The notes beneath the pieces were generated by a model, which worked only from the letters and a program-made list of their open reading frames with translations, was not told where the DNA came from and did not search any database. From Pseudomonas mucidolens (GTDB lineage: Bacteria; Pseudomonadota; Gammaproteobacteria; Pseudomonadales; Pseudomonadaceae), in the NCBI RefSeq assembly GCF_900106045.1, contig NZ_LT629802.1:2914001-2978000 (forward strand): a stretch of DNA of 64,000 nt, written 5' to 3'. The position numbers were made by a program, and so were the translations under genes. Positions 8,660 to 17,071 of the stretch are shown here, piece after piece (position 1 is the first letter of the stretch; each line of letters opens with the position of its first letter).

Positions 8660-9550
8660 TCACCACTCAAGGACGATTTCACTGCTGAAGCTGCGCTCTG
8701 CCCCACTCACCGGATCAATGAACCGCACGCCTTGAGCCAGCAACTTGAGCGGATTGGCATAGTCATCCTCGGCGTCCTTGATGACATCGGGATAGAACGG
8801 ATCATTACAGATACTCGCCCCCAGCGCGGTCATGTGCACCCGCAGCTGATGCTTCTTGCCGGTCACCGGAAACAGGCCGTAGCGCCATAGGCCAGCGTTT
8901 TTTTCGCGAACCTCCACCGCTGTTTCCGTGTTGCTTGCGCCCGGCCCTTCCTGCATGCGGAAAAAGGGCTCGCCATCCACCAAGCGACTTTTGTGGACCA
9001 ACGGGAACGTCAACCCAGGTAATGCCGGAGCAATGGCTTCGTAGAACTTGTCGATTTGGCGAGTCGGAAACAGTTGCTGATACGCCGAGCGTGTCCGGGG
9101 ATTGGCAGAAAACAGCACCAACCCCGCCGTGTGGCGATCAATGCGGTGCAGCGGCACCAGCGCCGGGTTGTCCAGGCGACGGATCAAGCGCCGCAGCAAG
9201 GTCTGTTCGACATACTCGCCCGCGGGCGTGACGGGCAGGAAATGCGGTTTGTCCGCCACCACCAAATGCTCATCCGCGTACAAAATGCTCTCCTGTACGG
9301 GAATCGGCTTCTCATCCGGCACTTCGCGAAAGTAGTGGATGCGCAGGCCTTCCTTGTAGGCCAGATCTGCGGTAATTGGCCGACCATTCCCGTCGAGCAC
9401 GCGACCACGGGCAATACGATCCAGCCATTGTTCACGGCCAATGGCGCGAAAGTGCCCGCAAAGGCAATCCAGCACCGTCGCCCAAGGGCCAGGCGGCAGA
9501 TACAAGGTGCTGGCCTGGTTCTGTGAAGCGGAAAAACCGGTATCGGACAT
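8660..9550 (-). CDS. RluA-family pseudouridine synthase
   Basis: 296 residues from ATG 9550 (an extension to 9598 is open but not family-like). N-terminal S4-like segment (LDRIARGRVLDGNGRP), then the catalytic motif VPLHRIDRHTAGLVLFS, matching HRLDxxTSG with the catalytic aspartate. The second family motif ending is GKKHQLRVHMTALG. It isomerises uridines in rRNA or tRNA; the exact target site is not deducible. No strong ribosome site is visible before the ATG. Confidence 0.88.
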   Translation of the reverse strand: MSDTGFSASQNQASTLYLPPGPWATVLDCLCGHFRAIGREQWLDRIARGRVLDGNGRPITADLAYKEGLRIHYFREVPDEKPIPVQESILYADEHLVVADKPHFLPVTPAGEYVEQTLLRRLIRRLDNPALVPLHRIDRHTAGLVLFSANPRTRSAYQQLFPTRQIDKFYEAIAPALPGLTFPLVHKSRLVDGEPFFRMQEGPGASNTETAVEVREKNAGLWRYGLFPVTGKKHQLRVHMTALGASICNDPFYPDVIKDAEDDYANPLKLLAQGVRFIDPVSGAERSFSSEIVLEW

Positions 9551-9619
9551 GCGAATGCTCAGAGCCTGGAAAGTACGACGAACATTATCCCTCATCAACC
9601 CGCGCCAAGCCTGGAAATC

Positions 9620-9955
9620 TCAAGCCTTGACCAGCTCGGCCTGCCGCAGCCTCGACGCGCTCGCGGCCTCGGTAAACTCCTTGAGCCAACGCAGCACATC
9701 CACCGCCTCCCAGCGGCCAGGATCGTACAGCGCGTACAACAAGCCTTGATAGCCGACGACGTCCAGCTGTTTGTGGTAACCGGCGCGCTGGAACAATGCC
9801 TCGATTTCCGCAAAGCACGTATTAAAATGCACTTTGTTGAACGGCGTCTTGCCCTCAGTGACCAGGCCATCGAGGCGCAGCTCCTGCACCGCATCTTGCA
9901 CCACATCGACAGACATGCGATTGACGCTGCTTTTCAATTGTTCGACATTCACCAC
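9620..9955 (-). CDS. conserved hypothetical protein
   Basis: 111 residues from GTG 9955, with AGGGA upstream. Mixed helical protein; the N-terminal VNVEQLKSSVNRMSVDVVQDAVQELRLDG and the aromatic stretch LLYALYDPGRWEAVDVLRWLKEF are the notable parts. No signal peptide, membrane segment or recognised motif. Only 69 bases from the upstream pseudouridine synthase gene end and in the same direction as it and the glutaredoxin-like gene, so the three may be co-transcribed. I do not recognise a function. Confidence 0.7.
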   Translation of the reverse strand: MVNVEQLKSSVNRMSVDVVQDAVQELRLDGLVTEGKTPFNKVHFNTCFAEIEALFQRAGYHKQLDVVGYQGLLYALYDPGRWEAVDVLRWLKEFTEAASASRLRQAELVKA

Positions 9956-10030
9956 GGGCGTTCCCTCTCACTCAATCGCTGTACAAACATACAGTAACCG
10001 AATAATCAGCAACCCGCCAATGGAATAGCG

Positions 10031-10270
10031 CTAGCCTAGAAGAAAGGCGACCACTTGCTCGGTGTCGAAGGGCCATCCCAGTTCCGCTCCCGTGTCCACC
10101 CGGCGCAGCACGGGAATACGCAGCCCGTAGGCTTCGAACAAGGCTTCGGAATCGGCAATGTCGACCAACTCCACCAGCAGCCCGTGCTCGACCAACGGCA
10201 TGAGTTCTTCTTCCGCGAGTTCGCAGAGATGGCAACCCAAGGTGGTGAACAGCTGGCATTCAGGAGGCAT
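10031..10270 (-). CDS. glutaredoxin-like protein (DUF836/thioredoxin fold)
   Basis: 79 residues from ATG 10270. The N-terminus reads CQLFTTLGCHLCELAEEEL with a CxxC pair (C-H-L-C) at the start of the first helix, then RIPVLRRVDTGAELGWPFD, the cis-proline region and a typical tail. Small proteins of this type are glutaredoxin-like thiol proteins of unknown partner. An in-frame TTG at 10285 would extend it by five residues, but has no better ribosome site. Confidence 0.85.
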   Translation of the reverse strand: MPPECQLFTTLGCHLCELAEEELMPLVEHGLLVELVDIADSEALFEAYGLRIPVLRRVDTGAELGWPFDTEQVVAFLLG

Positions 10271-10421
10271 GATGAACAGACCCAATAGGAACAGGCGTTT
10301 ATTCTAGGCCGCGGGAAAAACCTCGTCGAGTCAGGACAGACAGCTGATTCAGATCAGCAGGGCCTATCACTCAGTCAGCGATGCTCGTAGCGTTTTGCCG
10401 CAGTTCCCAACGGAGATGTCT

Positions 10422-12152
10422 GTGTTTGCCAACCTGCTGATCATTCTTGCCTCATCCCTGGTGGTCATCGCACTCTTCAGGCGGCTGCAGTTGCCCCCGG
10501 TGCTCGGCTATCTGTGCGTGGGCCTGGCCGTTGGCCCCACCGCCCTCGACTGGGTGAATGACAGTGAAGACCTGCCGGACCTCGCCGAGCTGGGCGTGGT
10601 GTTCCTGCTGTTCTCCCTGGGCCTGGAGTTTTCCCTGACAAAAATGCTCGCCTTGCGCCGAGTGGTATTTGGCCTGGGCAGTTTGCAAGTGCTGTGTTGT
10701 GGATTGTTGCTGGGGGGCTTGCTGATACTGGTGGGGCTAACCCCCACCGCAGCCCTGTTACTGGGGGCCGGGCTGGCATTATCGTCGACTGCGATAGTCA
10801 GCAAGGAGCTGACCAGCCTTGGGGAGATATTCAGCAGCCACGGCCAGAATGCAATCGGCGTGCTGTTGTTCCAGGACGTGGTGGCGGTACTGTTGTTGAC
10901 ACTGGTTCCGGTGTTTGCCGGCAGCAGTGATCAAACCTGGTACTGGGCATTGCCGGCCACACTGGGTAAAACCGTGGTGCTGTTTCTGGGCTTACTGTTC
11001 GCCAGCCGTTGGTTGTTGCCGCGCCTGTTTCACGAAGTAGCCGCCTCTCATTCGGCAGAACTGTTCGTGCTGCTCGCCCTAGTCATCGTGCTGCTTACGG
11101 CGTGGCTGACGCACCTGCTGGGGCTGTCTCCTGCCCTCGGCGCCTTCCTGGCCGGGATGTTATTGGGAGAAAGCCATTATCGGCACCAGATCGAAGCGGA
11201 TATCCGTCCGTTTCGAGACATTCTGCTGGGACTGTTTTTTGTCAGTATCGGCATGCTGATCGACTTGCAACTATTCGTCAGCCACAGCCTGCAGATTCTC
11301 GGGCTGACCCTCGCCCTGATGCTGATCAAGGGCGGCATCGTGGCCCTGCTGGTCAAGCTGCGGGGCAGCGACAGTGAAACCGCCTGGCGCAGCGGCCTGG
11401 CGTTGGCGCAAGGAGGTGAGTTCTGCTTCGCGCTGATGGCACAGATGCAGTTGAGCAATCTGCTGCCCACCGAATACAGCGGCTTGCTGCTGGCGGCGAC
11501 CTTTTGCTCGATGCTGCTGACGCCGTTGCTGCTCCGGGCCGCTCCGGGCATCGCCCTGCGCCTGCACCGCAACCCCAACCAACAAGTCCGGCTGGAAGAA
11601 ATCACCGCCCTCAACGCCGAACTGCAAGGGCATGTGCTGATCTGCGGCTATGGCCGGGTCGGCCAATCCATCGGACGTTTCCTGCGCAGCGAACAACATG
11701 CGTTCATCGCCCTAGACGACGACCCGGAGCGCGTCCAGGAAGCCACCACCGAAGAAAGCAGCGTGCATTATGGTGATTGTCGTCGCGGCGCGCTGCTCAG
11801 TGCAGTTGGCCTTGAGCGCGCGCGACTGGTGGTAATCGCCGTGGACAACACGGACGTTGCGCTGGCCATCCTCAAGGAAGCGCGACGGCTCAACCACAAG
11901 GTGCCGATCCTGGTACGCACCCGCGACGACAGTCAACTGACGGCACTGAAAGCCGCCGGAGCCAGCGAAGTAGTGCCCGAGCTGCTGGAGTCGAGCCTGA
12001 TGCTCGCCTCGCATGCACTGATCATGCTGGGACTGCCGGACCAGCAGGTGCGGGACCGCGTCGACGAAGTACGGCACAACCGCTACAGCCTGCTTCACGG
12101 TTTCTATCGCAAGAGCAACGCCGACCGAGATCCCCCCATTAATCCTGACTGA
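10422..12152 (+). CDS. CPA2-family monovalent cation:proton antiporter (KefB/YbaL-like)
   Basis: About 576 residues from GTG 10422, chosen because CGGAG ends six bases upstream; ATG 10416 would sit directly against that site. About 12-13 hydrophobic helices fill residues 1-385, including the LSSTAIVSKELTSLGE and PALGAFLAGMLLGES motifs of Na+/H+ exchangers. A cytoplasmic TrkA-N (RCK) domain follows with the Rossmann motif VLICGYGRVGQSIGRFL and the acidic end of strand two (ALDDDPERV). It exports K+ or Na+ in exchange for protons; ligand and ion are not deducible. It overlaps the downstream transporter remnant by 14 bases, tail to tail. Confidence 0.9.
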   Translation: MFANLLIILASSLVVIALFRRLQLPPVLGYLCVGLAVGPTALDWVNDSEDLPDLAELGVVFLLFSLGLEFSLTKMLALRRVVFGLGSLQVLCCGLLLGGLLILVGLTPTAALLLGAGLALSSTAIVSKELTSLGEIFSSHGQNAIGVLLFQDVVAVLLLTLVPVFAGSSDQTWYWALPATLGKTVVLFLGLLFASRWLLPRLFHEVAASHSAELFVLLALVIVLLTAWLTHLLGLSPALGAFLAGMLLGESHYRHQIEADIRPFRDILLGLFFVSIGMLIDLQLFVSHSLQILGLTLALMLIKGGIVALLVKLRGSDSETAWRSGLALAQGGEFCFALMAQMQLSNLLPTEYSGLLLAATFCSMLLTPLLLRAAPGIALRLHRNPNQQVRLEEITALNAELQGHVLICGYGRVGQSIGRFLRSEQHAFIALDDDPERVQEATTEESSVHYGDCRRGALLSAVGLERARLVVIAVDNTDVALAILKEARRLNHKVPILVRTRDDSQLTALKAAGASEVVPELLESSLMLASHALIMLGLPDQQVRDRVDEVRHNRYSLLHGFYRKSNADRDPPINPD

Positions 12153-12387
12153 CAGCGCCAATCTGGTGGATCGACAAGTTCGCGCCGTAGTACTCCTCTT
12201 CCTGAGGCAAGCGCAGGTCGCTGAGGATTTTCGACAGCGCATTGACTTGGTTTTTCTGCCTGATGGTGCCGACCTCGAGAAACGCGAAGCCGGCGTGCAA
12301 GGCCAAAACCATCACCGCGCCGAACCGTATGAATAAGGTATTGGAGCTATGGACCAGTATGTCCAGCGCGCTTTGCACACTGCCCAT
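12139..12387 (-). pseudogene. ammonium transporter remnant with large internal deletion
   Basis: An 82-codon open frame. Residues 1-54 match the N-terminus of Amt/AmtB ammonium transporters (NTLFI, GAVMVLALHAGFAFLEVGT, RQKNQVNALSKILSD), then the sequence jumps straight into what looks like an Amt C-terminal tail (LRLPQEEEYYGANLSIH... ending AVSQD). A full-length Amt is about 400-430 residues, so roughly 330 residues with nearly all membrane helices are missing, without loss of frame. It cannot transport ammonium. The tail attribution is from memory of Pseudomonas Amt proteins. It still has a start codon and stop, so a short membrane peptide could be made. Confidence 0.8.
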
Positions 12388-12737
12388 GGAAGCTGGCAGG
12401 CCTGCAGTTCAGGAAAAGCACCCAATCAGTTCATTGCCAACGGTCGCGCACTAAATGGCACCTGACGTTTGATCCTCGTCAAAGAACATGAACCGCTTTA
12501 GCGCAGCGGCGCTTGGAAAAGACAATGACTGCCGGGTTTTTCCACGGGTTTTAGTTATTTAGGGTAAGGTTTTTTAGGCCTTGGCCGAAACCGCTCGGAT
12601 TCAGCGCACGTTCAGGGTTTGCGCAGCAAGGCATAGCAATATGCTGTACCAGACGATTGCAGTGAACCTTCACCGATGCCGGTGACTCGAAACAAAACCA
12701 TTGAAAAAATACCCACCAGCCACTCATGGAGATAATC
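12388..12737. other. intergenic region between the amt remnant and the DUF883 operon
   Basis: About 350 bases with no supported gene. It should contain the former amt promoter and the promoter of the stress operon; a possible AlgU-like promoter is listed separately. Confidence 0.5.
12664..12691 (+). promoter_or_regulatory. possible AlgU (sigma-22/sigma-E) promoter
   Basis: GAACCT at 12664-12669 and TCGAA at 12687-12691 with a 17-base spacer resemble the GAACTT-N16/17-TCTGA consensus of AlgU. The site is about 45 bases upstream of the DUF883 start. Envelope-stress control would suit the downstream membrane proteins, but the match is imperfect. Confidence 0.35.
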
Positions 12738-13052
12738 ATGGCTAGCGAAACGGCAAAGACGGCTCAAGAAATATTGATGGAAGATTTCCAGACCCTCGTC
12801 AGCGATACCGAGAAGCTGCTGGACGATACAGCGGTACTGGCGGGTGACCAGGCAGATGAACTACGTTCAAAAATTCACGATAGCCTGCTCAAGGCCCGCG
12901 AGACCCTGAAACTGACCGAAGACTCCTTGCGCGAGCGCGGCAAGGCAGCGGTCACCGCCACTGAAGATTATGTCCAGGCCAATCCTTGGCAGGCCGTCGG
13001 CATCGCTGCCGGCGTCGGGTTTCTGATTGGCCTGCTGGCCACAAGGCGCTAA
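12738..13052 (+). CDS. DUF883 (ElaB/YqjD-like) membrane-anchored protein
   Basis: 104 residues from ATG 12738, with GGAG seven bases upstream. Mostly helical and charged (LMEDFQTLVSDTEKLLDD ...), ending in a single membrane segment with glycines (GIAAGVGFLIGLLATRR). This is the ElaB/YqjD architecture; E. coli members are inner-membrane proteins that bind ribosomes in stationary phase. It begins a three-gene cluster (YqjD-, YqjE- and YqjK-like) with 2-base spacing to the next gene. Confidence 0.9.
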   Translation: MASETAKTAQEILMEDFQTLVSDTEKLLDDTAVLAGDQADELRSKIHDSLLKARETLKLTEDSLRERGKAAVTATEDYVQANPWQAVGIAAGVGFLIGLLATRR

Positions 13053-13054
13053 TC

Positions 13055-13441
13055 ATGGCTATCGGCGAATCCGGCTCGTCCACGGGCCCAAGCTCTTCCT
13101 CACGGCGCCTGGGTGCAGCGGTTCTGGGCTTGCTGCACAGTCATGTCGAATTGTTCGGCATCGAGCTGCAGGAACAGAAAGCACGTACCGTCAGCCTGCT
13201 GCTATTTGCCGGCCTGGCTTTGGTGTTTGCCCTTCTGTTACTGGTGGGCTTGTCGGCACTGGTAATGATCCTGGTATGGGACACCCATCGCCTGGCAGGG
13301 ATTATCAGTCTCTGTGTCTTCTATGTACTGGCCGCAGCGTTTTGTGGAGTGCGCTTGAAGGCTGCGGTGTTTGATGAATCCACACCTTTCCACGCCACAC
13401 TCGAAGAGTTGGCCAATGATCGGGAGCGCCTGCTGCCATGA
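13055..13441 (+). CDS. phage-holin-superfamily membrane protein (YqjE-like)
   Basis: 128 residues from ATG 13055. A serine-rich start is followed by an amphipathic helix (LLHSHVELFGIELQEQKART) and two membrane segments (about 48-72 and 80-102). This is the YqjE/DUF1469 family, always linked to YqjD-type genes. It overlaps the next gene by four bases (ATGA). Function unknown; the name holin superfamily describes topology only. Confidence 0.88.
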   Translation: MAIGESGSSTGPSSSSRRLGAAVLGLLHSHVELFGIELQEQKARTVSLLLFAGLALVFALLLLVGLSALVMILVWDTHRLAGIISLCVFYVLAAAFCGVRLKAAVFDESTPFHATLEELANDRERLLP

Positions 13442-13779
13442 GCCGGACTGAACTGCCGCAGACCAACTCCCGACGCGAAATGCGCAAGGCGTTGATTCGC
13501 TTGCGCATGGAAATGCACCGCCAGGAAATTCGCCACGAGTCCCAGCAACTGCTGCTACCGCTGCAAAAGGTGCGCAATATGGGCCAGAGTTGGCAAGACG
13601 GCTTCGGCCTCAAGCATGCGCCGCTGTGGGGCGTGGCGGCCGTGACCGTGCTGGGGTTTCTCACCGGCAAAGGGGCCAAGGGTGGCAGTCTGAGCACCAT
13701 GACTCGCTTGGTACGACTCAGTGCCGGCCTCATTCCCTTGATCAAATTGGCCATGCAGGGCGCCGGTCGCAAGCGCTGA
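13438..13779 (+). CDS. YqjK-like protein
   Basis: 113 residues, overlapping the upstream gene by four bases. A strongly charged N-terminal helix (REMRKALIRLRMEMHRQEIRHE) is followed by a hydrophobic segment (GVAAVTVLGFLTGKG) and a basic end. It is the third member of the DUF883 cluster, corresponding to yqjK in enterobacteria. A canonical terminator lies 33 bases after the stop. Confidence 0.8.
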   Translation: MSRTELPQTNSRREMRKALIRLRMEMHRQEIRHESQQLLLPLQKVRNMGQSWQDGFGLKHAPLWGVAAVTVLGFLTGKGAKGGSLSTMTRLVRLSAGLIPLIKLAMQGAGRKR

Positions 13780-14136
13780 CCGACGCTGGCTACATCGCTG
13801 CAGGCGCATCAGGCCCGGCTTCTCTCGCGAGGAAAGCCGGGCTTTCTTTATGCCGCTCCCACAGGAGTTTGGCTTAACTGACTGGCATTAGTCGTGGCGG
13901 CGCTATTTTTATCAGCCGTTGGCCGAAGGCCGGGACGAACCCACCTGCGTCTTTCCAGCCCCTACCGCCACGTGGCGCCCCATCACTACCGCCATCCAGC
14001 AGGGCAATTCTTCGACAACGGTCAGCGTTTGCTGTTAATCGTTATTGATGCCACTGGCGTGTAGTTTTTCGCTTGCTCCCGGCGGGCCGAACCGGGAAGC
14101 TGGTGGGCGTCATTCACCGCACGGAGAAACCACGCT
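13780..14136. other. intergenic region after the yqjDEK-like cluster
   Basis: About 360 bases: a terminator at 13813-13849, then GC-rich sequence without a supported gene, then the leader of the dGTPase gene. Confidence 0.5.
13813..13849 (+). terminator. intrinsic terminator of the DUF883 operon
   Basis: Nine-base arms GCCCGGCTT and AAGCCGGGC (13813-13821, 13834-13842) followed by TTTCTTTA. Confidence 0.85.
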
Positions 14137-15468
14137 TTGGATTGGCCCACCCTGCTCACCCGCGAACGCCTTGGAAAATCCCTGCATAGCCCGGAAGAAC
14201 TGGGTCGCAGCCCCTTTCATAAAGACCATGACCGGATCATTTTCTCTGGAGCCTTCCGCCGCTTGGGCCGCAAGACCCAGGTCCACCCGGTCACGAGCAA
14301 CGACCATATTCATACCAGGCTGACTCATTCCCTGGAGGTCAGTTGCGTCGGTCGCTCGCTGGGCATGCGTGTCGGCGAAACAATTCGCAGCGCCCTGCCC
14401 GACTGGTGCGACCCCAGCGACCTGGGCATGGTGGTGCATTCTGCCTGCCTGGCGCACGACATCGGCAATCCACCGTTCGGCCACTCCGGTGAAGACGCGA
14501 TTCGCCACTGGTTCCAGCAGGCAGCGGGTCGCGGCTGGCTGGATGACATGAGCAGCGCCGAGCGCAATGACTTCCTCAATTTCGAAGGCAATGCCCAAGG
14601 CTTCCGGGTGCTGACGCAGTTGGAGTACCACCAGTTCGACGGTGGCACCCGCCTGACCTACGCGACACTCGGGACGTACCTGAAATATCCCTGGAGCGCT
14701 CGCCATGCCGATTCACTGGGCTACAAGAAACACAAGTTCGGCTGCTACCAGAGCGAGCTGCCGATCCTTGAGCAAATCGCCCAGAAACTAGGTCTGCCGC
14801 AACTCGAAGAGCAACGCTGGGCGCGCCATCCGCTGGTCTACTTGATGGAGGCCGCCGATGATATTTGCTACGCCTTGATCGATCTGGAAGACGGCCTTGA
14901 GATGGATCTGCTGGAATACGCCGAAGTCGAATCGCTGCTGTTGAATCTGGTGGGCGATGATTTGCCAGAGACATATCGGCAACTGGGCCCGCAGGACTCC
15001 CGGCGACGCAAGCTGGCGATCCTGCGTGGCAAGGCCATCGAGCATTTGACCAACGCCGCGGCACGGGCCTTCGTCGAACAGCAGTCAGCGTTGCTGGCCG
15101 GCACCCTGCAAGGTGACCTGGTGGAACATATGCATGGCCCCGCCAAACGTTGCGTACTCAATGCCAAGGACATGGCGCGCAAGAAGATCTTCCAGGACAA
15201 ACGTAAGACGCTGCATGAAATTGGCGCCTACACCACCCTGGAAATTCTCCTGAATGCCTTCTGTGGAGCTGCACTGGAGCAACATGGCGGCCGCACGCCA
15301 TCCTTCAAGAACAGAAGAATCCTCGACTTATTGGGCAACAGCGCTCCGCATCCGGACTGGTCGATGCATCGCTCATTCCTGCGCATGATTGATTTCATCG
15401 CGGGCATGACCGACAGCTATGCCAGCGAGATGGCGCGCGAGATGACCGGGCGTTCCAGCCCCCAATAA
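14137..15468 (+). CDS. dgt: deoxyguanosinetriphosphate triphosphohydrolase-like protein (dGTPase)
   Basis: 443 residues from TTG 14137; ACGGAG about ten bases upstream supports this rare start. HD-superfamily phosphohydrolase: [10 protein letters not shown] supplies the first metal-binding histidine and [15 protein letters not shown] the HD pair. [13 protein letters not shown] near residue 45 is the family N-terminal motif. It cleaves dGTP (or other dNTPs) to the nucleoside and triphosphate and so tunes dNTP pools. Length is between the short dGTPase-like proteins and E. coli Dgt (about 505). Monocistronic. Confidence 0.93.
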   Translation: MDWPTLLTRERLGKSLHSPEELGRSPFHKDHDRIIFSGAFRRLGRKTQVHPVTSNDHIHTRLTHSLEVSCVGRSLGMRVGETIRSALPDWCDPSDLGMVVHSACLAHDIGNPPFGHSGEDAIRHWFQQAAGRGWLDDMSSAERNDFLNFEGNAQGFRVLTQLEYHQFDGGTRLTYATLGTYLKYPWSARHADSLGYKKHKFGCYQSELPILEQIAQKLGLPQLEEQRWARHPLVYLMEAADDICYALIDLEDGLEMDLLEYAEVESLLLNLVGDDLPETYRQLGPQDSRRRKLAILRGKAIEHLTNAAARAFVEQQSALLAGTLQGDLVEHMHGPAKRCVLNAKDMARKKIFQDKRKTLHEIGAYTTLEILLNAFCGAALEQHGGRTPSFKNRRILDLLGNSAPHPDWSMHRSFLRMIDFIAGMTDSYASEMAREMTGRSSPQ

Positions 15469-15474
15469 ATTGCT

Positions 15475-15500
15475 GCCCTGCCAGATTGTCCTGGCAGGGC
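15475..15500 (+). terminator. hairpin after dgt
   Basis: Perfect 10-base arms GCCCTGCCAG and CTGGCAGGGC around ATTGTC, six bases after the dgt stop. There is no T run, so it is either a weak terminator or an RNA-stabilising hairpin. Confidence 0.6.
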
Positions 15501-15715
15501 ATTCATGCCAAAGAAACTGCCTACGTTGGGACCAGAGCAAACTGATCGCTGCGCCCCAAACCTTCAGTGAATAATCCCCGAAATCTCATCTGCTATAGCG
15601 TGCAGATCCTACATACCTACAGCTCAACACGAGATCGGCGACCAACTGACAGGCCGTACCGATACAAGACTTGCCTGGAGCCACTCCAGCATGAGCGACT
15701 CCTACGGAACTTCCT

Positions 15716-16144
15716 ATGCTCGAACAACAGCTGCGCATCCTGCTAGTGGAGGATCATCCCTTCCAACTTCTGGCGATCCAAAGCCTGCTCAACAGTTTTG
15801 GATTCAATCAATTGACGCCCACTGAAAATGCAGAACAGGCGATCAAGTTGATGGCACACACCGAAATACCATTCGACGTCATGATCTGCGATCAATGCCT
15901 GCCTGACCTAACCGGACTTGAGCTGATAGAAATAGCCAACCGCGCGGGTTTTATCAAACGCGCCATATTGTTAAGCGGGCTCCCCGTCATCGAACTGGAA
16001 AGCCTGAAAACCCAGGCAGTAAAACGTAACATCCCGTTGCTCGGCTATCTGGCTAAACCTCTGAATAAAGAAGCGTGGATCACGATCATTGGTAACTCCG
16101 GGCTTGCATCGAATCAAAAGCTGCGTTCTGCCACCCCTCATTAA
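15716..16144 (+). CDS. stand-alone receiver-domain response regulator
   Basis: 142 residues that are almost entirely a receiver domain: RILLVEDHPFQLLAI (acidic pair), MICDQCLPDLTG (phospho-acceptor Asp near 60), LLSGLP and the Lys in YLAKPLN. No output domain follows. The N-terminus looks like the receiver part of RocR/PvrR proteins, which normally continue into a c-di-GMP phosphodiesterase (EAL) domain; here that part is absent. It precedes a FixJ-type regulator and an unorthodox sensor kinase in the same direction, with 300 bases between. It could act as a phosphate sink or competitor for the kinase Hpt domain. Confidence 0.85.
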   Translation: MLEQQLRILLVEDHPFQLLAIQSLLNSFGFNQLTPTENAEQAIKLMAHTEIPFDVMICDQCLPDLTGLELIEIANRAGFIKRAILLSGLPVIELESLKTQAVKRNIPLLGYLAKPLNKEAWITIIGNSGLASNQKLRSATPH

Positions 16145-16444
16145 TCCGACCTGAAGGGTCAGCGCAAGCCAACTCCATTTTAGATACTATACGTAGGACA
16201 TTAAACGTAAGTTCCTACGAAATATCGCATTTGTAAGACCGCTGTACGCTCCACTTAAACGTCATAACCTTTCACCCAGAAAACTCTTACACAACAGCTA
16301 AGAACGCCTTAGCGGAATGTAGTCCAGCGCCTTATTTTGCGTGGGATTTTTCCTCTTTTGTGCCTGCCCAGCCATCCCTTCATGCTCCTGCCCTACCTTC
16401 TGGGCTAATGTGCGCGCTTATTTGCATTTGCCTGGAATTGGATT
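16145..16444. other. AT-rich intergenic region
   Basis: 300 bases, poorer in GC than flanking DNA, with no supported gene. It should carry the promoter of the regulator/kinase pair. Confidence 0.45.
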
Positions 16445-17071
16445 ATGAACTCAGTTTTTATTATCGATGATCATCCTGTTATTCGACTTGCCATACGAAT
16501 GTTACTCGAACACGAAGGTTACAAAGTAGTTGGTGAAACCGACAATGGTTGCGACGCAATACAGATGGTTCGCGAATGCCTTCCAGACCTTATAATTCTT
16601 GACATCAGCATTCCTAAACTCGACGGACTGGAGGTCCTTTGCAGGTTCAATGCAATGAGTACTCCGATGAAAACCCTGATTCTTACAGCCCAGTCTCCGA
16701 CACTCTTCGCTACACGTTGCATGCGATCAGGCGCCGATGGCTATGTGTGTAAAGAGGGTGATCTGAGTGAACTTATAAGCGCCATAAGGGCTGTGCTATC
16801 CGGATACAATTACTTTCCCAGCCAGGCCTTGAACGCCAGTAATGCTGAAGAGGGTAGCAACGAAGAGCTTGAACTTTTCAAATCCGTCAACGATCGGGAA
16901 CTAATGGTTTTGCAGCTTTTTGCACAAGGGCGTACAAACAAGGAAATCGCCAAAGGTATGTTCCTCAGTAACAAAACCGTCAGCACCTACAAAAAGAGAC
17001 TCATGCAAAAACTCAAAGCCAAATCCTTGGTAGAACTTATCGAGATGGCAAAACGCAACGCGTTAGTGTGA
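16445..17071 (+). CDS. FixJ/BvgA/RocA-type response regulator
   Basis: 208 residues. Receiver domain (about 1-118) with DD at 8-9, phospho-acceptor Asp in LIILDISIPKLDG and Lys in YVCKEG; LuxR-type helix-turn-helix (about 140-205) with NDRELMVLQLFAQGRTNKEIA and KTVSTYKKRLMQKL. Its length and motifs match BvgA and RocA1-type regulators partnered by BvgS-like kinases. The stop overlaps the GTG of the kinase by four bases. Codons are noticeably more AT-rich than in the kinase and most neighbours. Confidence 0.9.
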   Translation: MNSVFIIDDHPVIRLAIRMLLEHEGYKVVGETDNGCDAIQMVRECLPDLIILDISIPKLDGLEVLCRFNAMSTPMKTLILTAQSPTLFATRCMRSGADGYVCKEGDLSELISAIRAVLSGYNYFPSQALNASNAEEGSNEELELFKSVNDRELMVLQLFAQGRTNKEIAKGMFLSNKTVSTYKKRLMQKLKAKSLVELIEMAKRNALV

